DNA from: a virus | Strand: one strand, 5' to 3' | Virus record (IMG/VR): IMGVR_UViG_3300045999_008996 | Location: 1-64,000 of that record | DNA: 64,000 nucleotides | In this document: positions 27,623 to 39,600 of the stretch, piece after piece | How the letters are laid out: each line of letters begins with the position of its first letter | Numbering within the stretch: position 1 is the stretch's first letter | Position numbers and translations under genes: made by a program | Notes under the pieces: model-generated | What the model was told of the DNA's origin: nothing | Database searches by the model: none | Seen by the model: only the letters and a program-made list of their open reading frames with translations

Positions 27623-30600
27623 AGGTTGAATAACCAACATACTTTAATTTATTATATCTTTGGACTATGGGCGAAGTTGAAATACCTCCAACATTTGCAT
27701 AAGTAATAAATTCTTCTGGATTTTTTCGAATTGGCGTTAAGATTCTTCCCCAACTATATTCTCCATAAAAACTACTAAACCCAAGACCACTTAATCCATT
27801 ATAATCCGATACACTCACTGTAACTTTAGCAACATTAGTAATACCAACTCCGGGCACTGCAGTCTGTGCGATAGAAACTGCAGCAACTTGATAGATATTA
27901 TCTATAAATGTTGTTCCTACGCCCACAATATTGCCAGATGAATTGAGTGAAGTTAATCCTTTACCAACATTTGACGTGGATACTACAAAGTAATAACCAG
28001 TTTGAATACCACTGATTCCTGTTGTTGCAATGCCAACCTTGACGGTTTTGCCGTCTCTTAAAATGGAATTACTTGGAATAAAGAAATCAAATACTATTCC
28101 GGTTGACGCAACACCCACGGAAGTGGTTTTAATACCAGTAATCACTCCAAAGTCTCCTTCATAAGAAACTTTATCAATAATTTCATATTTGAAGGATGGG
28201 GGATCAATTAAAACAGCAGGTGGTTCTGTGATAGAGTATCCAAGTCCAGCAACAGTTATTGCAATCCCTGTTACAACTCCTCCCGATATAGTTGCAAGTG
28301 CTCTTGCAGTATTTTGAGATGTAGTTGTTCCAAATCCAATTGGACCCGCAATTGTTACTAATGGTGCAGAGGAGTATCCCACACCACCATTAGTAATTGC
28401 AATAGAAGAAATAGTACCAGAAGTTGAAACTATTGCAGTAGATATTGCAGAAGTTATAGTATCTTGAGATACAATGAGTATTTTATTTTGTGGTTTTTCG
28501 TTAGTTCCGTCATGAACATATTCTTTTTCACTGTCAAAAAATGCTTTGACACTTTCAACAAAAATTGCGGTAGATGCAATACCAATATTTTGAATTATGT
28601 TTGTAGTGGGTTGAATATAGGGTTCATAGATAGATCTATCTTTCCCAACATAAAAACCATTTACAGTGCGATCTTCAGTTTGTCGGCACCAAGTCAACGG
28701 TCTAATTAAGTTTTCATTTGACGAAACTCCAGGTCCTGAATATAAATTAGTATTAATTATATCAGAAGAAACAATATCAGTTACTACCCTATCTTCTTGA
28801 GTAAGATTGATGCTATCATCTGTCAGTAAAACATCATCTCCAATCTTGATTGTTTCTAAAATATCAACATCTTGGGTGTCCAAATCACCAGTCCCTCTAT
28901 AGAACAATATTCTTGAAGTGTCACCTTCCTTTGGAGCTTCTGTAAACCTTATAATACTCCCTCCATTAAAGGTGTATCCCTTTCCTGGAACTTGAAGAAC
29001 ATCATTAATAAAGACTAGTAAAGTTGCTTGAACTTCTTCTTTTGTTAATTTTTTGGACCTAATTGTTGTCTGATTGCCATTGATAAGGATTGGGAATGAT
29101 TTTCTATTTCCGTCAAATAAAGTATCTAAAGGATCAATTACTTGAAGTCTACCGACTGACCAAGAAGCAAACTTATCAGACTGAACTTTATCTACTGTAA
29201 TTTCAAACTTAGAAAAACTTAATGAAGTATCTGTTGGGATACCTGCAGTTCCTCCAATGGAAACCGTTAAAATATCATTTGGTTTATATCCATAACCTAA
29301 GTTTTTCAACTCAAATGAAATTACACTAGATCCCTGCCCAACAACAACATCCACAAAAGCACCGGTTCCGACACCAGATGGTGATTGAGAACTATAAATC
29401 AAAGGAATATTTGAATATGATAGTGGAGAATCAAAAATAACAATTGGTGGATTTGATGAAGTATATCCGATACCTGGATTGGTAATAGAAACACCAACTA
29501 TACGACCATTACTTACTGACGCAGTTCCAATGAATTCTATATTTGGAATTCCTGTGCTTTCTGTTTTAACACCAACATTTACAACAGTTTGAACTCCCAC
29601 TCTATAACCGGATCCACTATTTCCAATGCTAATAGATTGAATTGTTCCTGCAACTGATACTATCGCAGTTCCGCCTGCTGCTACAAGTGGTTGATATCCA
29701 AATCCTTCAGTAGACCCTACTGACAAAATAATTCCACCCCTGGGAATATTTGCAGTATTTACATCATATATTGTTGATGCAGAAGTTCCAACAAAAGTAA
29801 TAGTCGTAATTCCTGCACTTTCTGTTAAATCATAACTATCAACTATGTTTATAGTGCTTGGACCTTGGAATATATCATTAATCAAAACGATCGCATTATC
29901 CGTTGATATTCCAGTAACATTAGATCCTTCAGACTTTAAAGTAAAGGTTTTGCCTATACCATTAAAGTTACTTGAAATATCATCAAAAATATAATTTTTA
30001 TTATACGGTTCAATAGAAGTGTCTTGTTCTCCAGATCTCAAAAATATTCTTCCACTAAATGTTGATCCTGTCACAATTCCAGTATAATCAATCTCATCTG
30101 CTCTATTTGTAGAATTTAAAATAGGGACTTTTCCATAAGGAGCTTCATCAAAATAAATTGTGTTATCGACAATATTGTAGTTTCCTAAAACTTTTTTAAC
30201 AAGAGAAGATGATGAGTGTGTTGACAATCCAGTTCCTAACCATGGTCTTATAACTGAAACTGAATTTGTGCTTCCAACACCAACAGAGGCGACCCTCATA
30301 ATTTCATTGTCAATTTTAAGTAAATCTCCTCCAGATATTGAGTTAATTCCTGAAATAGATATTTCAGAATCAAAGAAACCTACATTTTTTGATAAAGTGG
30401 TTGTAACTGCAGTTGATGTAATTGGAGACTGAATTATATTATCAATACTGATGAGTGATTTTTTATTTTGATTTTTTGAAGTAAATATATGAGAACTTCC
30501 AATTCCAACTGCGGATATATTTAAAATAGTTGGAATAGACTTTAGTGCATTAGAAGCAGTATCCGCCAGTTGTATATTTAAATTATCAACTTTAACTGCA

Positions 30601-33600
30601 TATAAAGTAGATGGTAGTTTATCAGTTGTTCCTATTCCCGTTATAGTTGTTTCTGCTATTCCTATTGGACCAGACCCTGCGCCCGAATATGAATAATTTA
30701 TTTCTTCACCCGTAACAAAATTATGATATGGAATTTGAATAGTATTTTTTGTAATATTTACTATAGAAGAATTGCTTCCATCAAAATATCTTTGGAAAAT
30801 TGGTATATTTTGATATTTTAAATCAAAACTTTTTTTGATATCATTGTCTGTGCCAATGTAAGTCTCATAATCATAACTTAAACTTCCATTATTTAAAGAT
30901 AGTTGAATTGATTCATCTATTAAGTATAATTGCGTTTGGAAAACCTTTACATCAACATCAATATTTGCAATAGGTGTAAAATATGTATTTGTGATAGATC
31001 CAGAAATTCCAGCAGTTATTATTCCTAGGGACGATGAAGTGTTTAAATTTCCAAATTCTACAATATAACACTGATTATTGAATGTATCCGTAATTGTTAA
31101 AAATTCAGACACTTGATATTGTGAATTAGTTTCATCCTCAATACTAATAATTGAGTATGAACAGTTATTCTTTACATTCGAATAACTTGCGATTGTGTTT
31201 GCAGTCGGTGAAGGACTAGATGAAATTGATACTGAAGAAGAATCTAAAGTAGCACCACCGATGATTTGTGTTCCTACGCCACTCAAACTTGTATTAGCAA
31301 GTGAAACATTGAATGTATTAACAACATAATCAACAGATGTCGTATCATATGGTATTAAATCAATTACCACATTATTTCCTGAAATGTAGGCATCATATGT
31401 TCCTATACCTGATGTAGATCTTTGTACAAAAGTATCAGTTGTTATTTGCCCATAATCAAGTAATAAAACCTCAGAATCATTATGGATGTATGTTAGTTCA
31501 TCATACTCATAATAAGATGAGTTTGTTGCCCCAATTTGAACCAAAACTTTAGAAGATCTATATGTGGATGCGATACTGGCGATTGTTTCTCTATTAGATC
31601 CTGTTGATATTGTTGTTGTGTCTGTATTGACACGGACTGATGTTCCTAAATTAGTTGTTCCTACGCCACTAACTACATCATTAAGTGAAAAAGATAAGTT
31701 TGATATGTAATAATCATTAAATCTAAATTTAATTGGATAAAATAAAAGATTCCCTTTATTTCCTGTGATATTAAAATCAAAAAATCCCAAATCATTTAAA
31801 GAGTTCATTCCATATTGATTTAAAAATCCATTAGTGTCATTATGAATCAATGACACTAAAGAAACTTGGACTTCACTTGATGATCTTCTATCTTTTACTA
31901 AAGTAATGTACTTTTTAGATCTAACATCATCAAGAGTAAAGGAATCTACTATACCAAAGTTTGTTGCTCTGGGATTGCTATTAAATTGTCCAGAAATATC
32001 ATCGATCATTAAAACTTTATTGCCAATAGATTCAATGTAGTCTTGAATAATCCTAGAATTGAATAATATTTCATTTGATTTAATATTACCATCGATTAGA
32101 AGATTATTTTCCGAGGCAAGGTCAAAATCATAAACGCAATTTAAATCAATGACTCTGGATAAATCTGCAATACCAATAAAATCACCTTGATTTTGATTTG
32201 TAGAAATTCCTACATTTTCTTGCAATGAATCTATAATTAAACTACCAAATTTTTTAAATCCTGCAGTATGATTTAAAGCACTTACAGGATTGTCCCATGT
32301 ACTTAAATCTTTTTTTGATCTAAGTGCATATGAAAAATATTGATAATAATCACTATCGTGTATTCTTTGAAGGTCATTATTCAAAAATCCAGTTTCTGTA
32401 TGCCATCCTTTCTTAACTAAAGAAGTTGCATCAACTTTGTAGTCAGTTTCAAATGACAATATTTCTTTAATAATACCAACTGAATTTGTTGTTTCTCCTA
32501 ATATGGACTCTCCTACAGCAAAATCATCAATTGTGGAAACTTTGAGGTATTGGTTAGTTTCATCCCAAGATTCTACTTTTCCGGTTGATGTAGGTGAATA
32601 AACAGTTTCTCCTTTATAAAAATTATTCTTTTTAAGAACAGGGTCAAAAATTGGAAAATGAGATTCTGGAATTATTTTTCCTGCGGAATATATGCTACTA
32701 AATGTACCAGGAACTTCGCCATCTTTTAGATATGAGGATAAATTGTAAGTGACTGTTCCAATAGTTCCTCCAATATTTGGGTCTACTGCAGTGAGAGTGA
32801 AAAGAGCATAATCATAATTTGAAGAATTGTATCCCTTTCCAGTAGTAGCAATTCCTACACTTGTATTTTCAATTAAAACTTTACTTCCAACTGCAAAGGG
32901 GTAATCTTCGGGGTCACTAAAACTTGCACCTAAAGTTACTATTACGTCTTTTGATGTACTATTAAATACAATATTTTTTATTTTGACGCCATTAGAATTA
33001 TTTGTTGGTATTATTTTTGGTTTTGGATTGCTACTGATTGTCTTATTGTTTCTTTTTATGGTTACAGTAGAGTCTCCCAATTTGTAAAATAAATCAATAT
33101 CATTAATAACTCTATTAGTTAACCCATCAATAACTACAAGTGAGGGTGCAGTATTATAATTTCTTCCATTGGAAGAAATTCCAATGTAATCAAATGAAGA
33201 TAGTGGTTCTAATACTAGAAAACTTGGGAATTTTGCTATTGGTCTAACACTGTAATCTGAAGAGTATTCAAATCCAATATCTTCAATTTCAACTTCTTTT
33301 ACTTTTCCAATGGAAGTAGAACTAGGATCTAATACTCCACCAGATCCTTCATCCGATAAAATTGAAATAATATTTGGGAGTGATTTATACTCACCACTTT
33401 TTAAAACTAAGGTTTCTTGGATAGGACCTTTTGCACTTAAAGAATTTGTATAATATTCTACATCGTTTGAATATGATGTAGATTCTGGAATTGATAATAC
33501 ATTATAACTGAAAGTGTTTGAAGAAATAGCGACAATGGAATAATTTCCATCATACCCACTTTGACTTAGAGTTATTTTATTTGAACCAATTACTTCATCA

Positions 33601-36600
33601 TCTTGTATAATATCTTTTTTAATTTGAGAATTTAAATTTAAATCAATAGGAATCAGAGTATAATAAAATTCTGTTGGTACATAATCCTTTAAATTTAATG
33701 CAATTTTTGCTTCGGAGTCAATTCCAACTTTTCCAGATTCTGTTACTTGAAAAATACTTATATCAAATTCTTCATTAAACTTTTTATCTTTATAAAATTT
33801 AAGATCAAATGCAGGATAAGAGATTGAATTATTTTTATAAGACAATGAAGAATCTGATAAGTCAAAAACTACTGTTTGATTTTTTGTTAAATTTAAAGGT
33901 GGGTTGATTGGTAAAATGGACCCCGAAGATGAAGAATTTATATCAATAACTTCTGGATTTGATTTTGTGGCTTGATAAAAACTATTTGCTAGTTTAATTC
34001 TATTTGAATCTATGACAACGACATAATAAATTTCTTGGTCAGTTAAACCAGTTGCTGGGGAAGGTGAGGTGTATATTACTTTTTGCCCATCATAAAAACC
34101 ATGATTATTAATTGTAATAATATTATTATCAGTGTCTATTGAGGCAAAAGTTTTTGGATTTAATACTAATCTTCTATTGTAATCATTATACCTTACAGTA
34201 ACCGTTGTTGATATTCCGGATTTTACATTAATTGTTACATTATCAAATAGGGATAATCCATGAGTCTCTGCAGTAGAAACTGTTACAACATTTTTACTAA
34301 CTTTTCCTATTAAAGTATTGGAATAATTTGTTTTAAAACTATGTGTATTACCAGTTCCAACCGAGGTAAAATACAAAATACTGTTTTGTAATGTGGAAGA
34401 TCCAATAGCAACAAAAGTACCTGTTGATCCCAATCCAACTTGAACTGTAGAAATTCCAATTAAGTCATTCGTAATTTTTGCTGCATAAACCACTGAATTA
34501 TTTGTTAATTGGAATGTCGAAACACCATCAGTGGAGACAGAAATTTGATTTCCGCCATTTGAAGAATAAATTAACAAATCTCCAGTTTTTATGTTGTGAT
34601 TTTTAATATAAACTGATTGTGTTGGAATTGTTAACTGAGTAACTCCAGCACCTGGATTTGAAAAATAAATTGTACTAACAATTCCTACACCAGAAGTTGT
34701 TCCAATACCAATGGATTCTGTGGGATCGAAGTAAAATTCACGATCGATGGCAAAATTATATGTTGTTGAAATGCCAAAATTTAATCCAAATTTCTTTGAT
34801 TTTTCGGAGACAGGAGTTCCAATTTTATATGATGTTATTCCAGTAGTTGCATTTTGATTACGAATAACTCTAACCCTAGATGATTCTTCATCTACGTTTA
34901 AAATTTTAATTTGTTCATCATTAATTTGGTAAATATCATTTTCTTTGATATTAGGATACTGCAAATTGCCAGTAACGTTAAAATAAGTAACTAGTCCAGT
35001 ATGTTGAACAGATCCAATACCAGATGATAAAATGAGATTATTTTCCCTGACATTTATATTAGTAAATTTTTTATAATCATTTTTACCGGTGAAGACAACT
35101 AAGTCATTATTTAAATAATTATGAGGTACTGTAGTAAAACCTATAAATTGTTGTCTATCTGGATAAAGTTGAACATTTTCAAAAGATGAAGTTGCAACAC
35201 TAATTTGATTCACCAATTTTCCCTTGATCGAGGAAACTTTTGCTCTAGATTCTTGAAACTTATATAATAATTCATTATTTAAAGTTATTTGATCACCTAC
35301 TTTATAATTTTGTCCACCTGATACATTAGTTAATGATTTTAGATAACCTTTAGAAATATTTTTAATTACAGAATTTTGATTTTTAATTTTATTTGGATTG
35401 AAGAGATAATCATAAAGTGGTGGATTATAAGGACCAATGTTTCTTTTCCAGTTTGTTTGATTTATATCAATGTTGTCTTGGTTTGATAGACTTTCAAAGT
35501 TGAAATTAATTGGTTTAGATTTATAAGTAGGTCCAATTGCATAAGGAAACGTTGGTTTTTTATAATTGGCAAATACTCCAGATTCTTCTACTTCCCCACT
35601 ACCAATTGTCGTAAAATATGCATAAACTCCATTTGGATATTCTGGAGTAATTCCAAATCTTCCATTATGCTCATCCAAATCTCCGTTGGCATTGTACGAA
35701 TAATCTTCGACAAAAAATCCTTGAGGATAAATGGAAGTGCTAGGTCTATTTTCTTTTAATTGTAATTCATAACTTGAAGTCAGTAATTTAGCAGATCCTC
35801 CTTTTTCTGAAGCAAATCCATAAGGACCATAAATTGGATTTCCATCATAAGCCCAACCAATAATGGGAGAGTGAGATTCTGATGTTAATTCTTTATTACT
35901 GAAAATCTGCAAATCTGGAACAAAGATTTTTTTACCATCTTTGAAAGTAATTGATTGAACAGATCTTCTTAGGTTTCTTGGGGCATATGCATGAGCGTAT
36001 TGAAGTCCATAATTACTATTTAATCCCTCGACTAATATTCCATCATCATCATTTACTTTAGAATCCAATATTAATCTTTCAACTAAATTAACCTTCCAAG
36101 ACTTAATCTGTGCTTCAAATTTTGCTCCAGTCCCAGATGAATTTACTGTTATAAATGTATTTTCTTTTTTATATCCAATTCCCCCATTAATTACTTTGAC
36201 TTCAATCAAATGTCCATTAGATATAATTGGAGTTAGTAAAGCACCTATTCCTACCCCATCAATTTGAAGATCAGGTGGGGAATTGTATCCACTTCCGGAA
36301 TTTTTTACTAATACTTTGGCAATTCTTCCATTTGAAATGATTGGAGTAAGTTCTGCTCCAGACCCAGAATTTAATTCAAATAAAGGTTGTCTATTGTGAT
36401 TAATAATCTCTTCCGATCCATACTTTGTTCCTTTAGAAGAAACAAACACAGACTGCACTTCTCCTCTAAAAATTGGTTGAATAATTGCATTAAAATCTTG
36501 GACAGAAAAAGTTGAAACTCCTATTCGCCCTTTAACAGAAACTTTAATTTCTGGATAATTAAACCTATGGTTACCACTACCAGTTGACGTTAAATTGACA

Positions 36601-39600
36601 TATTGATTTGTGCTAAAATATAAAGAAACACTATTTCCTATACCGATTTTGGATAATTTAAACTCATCTTCATTAATTTTAGTCACATAATAAGATGTTG
36701 ATGAAGTTAATCCCCCAATAGGAGTTTCTGTTGGATCATATACAATTATTTCTCCACTTTCATATCCATGATTTGGAATCAAAATGCTATTTGATGCCGT
36801 GCTAATACCACTAGTGTCAGTAATAGTTAATTTATTTTGATAGTTTGACCCTGAATTTACAACAGTAATTGATCCTATTTTTCTTTTTAAATTTTTTGAC
36901 TTAATAAAATGATTTCCTGTTCCATAGGAGGTCAATTGTATGGTATTAATACCGACAACTGCATCCAAATAAGATTTGTGTAGTTTTATATTATGCAGAT
37001 CTTGTGTTGATACAAAATAAGTTGAATTTGTTGATAGTCCCCCGACAGAGTTTTGTCCATCTGTTACATATATTACTTCTTCAGCATTCCTAAATTTGTG
37101 ATAACTGGAAAATCCTACTTTATTGGTTGGACTTAATTGAACTAAATTCGCACTAGATTGTGAATTAAATTCAACACTATGCTCTAAAGTTACTAAATTT
37201 GCTTTTGCAATTGCACCAGAACCGTTACCTCCCGTAATTTCAATTACAGGTTCATCAATGTAATCAAATCCAGAATCTATAACGTTAATTTTTTCTAGTT
37301 TGCCAATTACGGAACAATGACCACTAGCTCCAGATCCAACAGGATCAGTAATAGATAAAATTGGAGGATTTATAATGTCATATCCAGACCCAGGTGCAGA
37401 TGGGACTATACTTTGAATTGGTCCATAGTAAACATTATCTTTTGTTTTATAATTTAAAAGTTCAACACCATTGATAAAAATACCTGTTAATCCTGGATTA
37501 GTTTCATATACAGTCTCGCCAATTTCTGGATTGGAAATTTTTCTAATTAGTTTTTGTGATTCAAGTAATTGAGTGCTCAAATCGGCATATGTAAAATCAG
37601 TAAGTTCAAACTTTGCATCTGTAACAGAACCATTTACGGATACAAAATTTTCCGTAAAAATATTATTTCTGCTTCTTGCTAGTTTTACTTCGGTTCCACT
37701 TACCTTTTTAATAAAATAAATTCCACCAGAAATTCCTAAAGTATTGTCTATAGTTGGTTTATATACAATTGAGTCTCCTGTATAAAAACCATGATCACCA
37801 ATATTAAGAGTTGTTCCTGAAAAAGATCCACTAAAAACTACCGATCGATCATTTATTAGTAAAGTTTGATCTAAATACGTTGGAAGTGACGGTGATGATA
37901 CGTACAAAGATCCACTATCGTCCGAATAAACATTTTGTACATTGGAAGTATAATTATTAACAGATGGATAACTTTCCTTTCTAAGTTTTGTAATTACTCT
38001 TTCCGCAGATACTTTCGATACGTTTCTTTTTACTGTATAAGTTAAATCTGAGTTTAATTCACTTTGGTTTGATCCAAATTGGACAGTAAAAGATTTTTCG
38101 TTATTAAAAGAAATTACATTAGCAGTTTGCTCATCTCCCGAAGATGATACAAAAGTTACCAAATCTCCAACTCTAAAAGAATGATCATCTGACAATGTGA
38201 TATTATACAGTTTGCCTTTTGAAGGTTCATCTGATTTATCTACAATTGATATTTCAGAAACCTCATATTTTACTGGAACATTAAAGAACCAATTATTAAA
38301 CTTAGAATCTTTTGTGTTTAAACCTAAAGACTTTATTCTAATGGTATCTCCCTCAGAATAAAAAGCACTGTTATCTGGGAGATTTAATTCGGATAAAACA
38401 CCAGTGATTCTAACTTTTACTATACTTGTGTTTCCAGAATCAGCGTATCCATATGCAAATTCGTTTGTTTTTATCTCAGTGGATTCCGGTATATCTTGAG
38501 ATATACCTTGACAATCTAAAAACTGATTTAATGTTTTTGATCCATATGTAATATTCAATGAAGTTCCATTTTCAAGATCGACAACAAGAGTTCCATTTGA
38601 AGTTGGAAATGATACCGTAGAATCTACTTCTAAAGTCGTTGATTCTGAAGGTATTCTAGATACAACTCTCGTTTTTGGGTGGATTTTAAATTTTCCATAA
38701 ATTGATCCAATAGATAGAATATCTCTATCATATCCAGAATCTAAACTTATAATATAATAATCTTTAGATCCTCTTCTAATTTTTTCTACCTGCGTAATAG
38801 TCCCTTGTGAAGTTACATTTCCCTCAGAATCTTCTTGATAAAGAGTATTATTTACGAGAGATTCTGGATTTCCTTCAATTTTTTCTGCAACTAAATCGGA
38901 AGTAATACGATATTGAGCGTCTGATGGTTTAATTAAATAGTCTCTTGGTCTTATAACTTCAACATTCTCCCCATATAGGGCACCAAAAAGAATTTTAAAA
39001 GAATTATCTGTTCCTTTTGAAGAATAAAAATCTATAGATTGCTTTACAAAAAGTCTTTCATTTAAATTAGAATATAACTCCCTATCTTCAAATCCAGGCG
39101 TAATTTGTTTTTTAACTTTTTTAAAAAATTCTTTAAGAAAAAGAATACTTAAGTTGGTTACAGTAGTTAAATTTCCACCAACTTCAATGAAATGTTCCTC
39201 TGCTTGAGATTCTGAAAAAGTTAATTCATCTTTCACTGCATAAGAAGTGACACCACTAAATCCCCGAATACATCCATCAAAAGTAGTGGAAGTTTTTGAA
39301 GTATATGTAATAATTTCAGAATCGATCAATAAAAGACCATAAGAATCGGGAAATCCTGCAGTGGAAGTTACATTAATTGTGGAATCAAAAAAAGTTACAT
39401 CTGAAGTTAAAGTTGTTGAATCTATTAAATTTGTTAATTGATCAACTTTAATGTATTGATCAATATTCTGAAGTATATCGCTTACATTTCCTTGACTTTC
39501 CAATGAAATGTAATATTGTGATAAGAATTCCGAAACAAGAGGAAACTCTTCCGAAACAAATTGTGGTAGTTGATTTTCAACAATGGAACTGATTTTGATT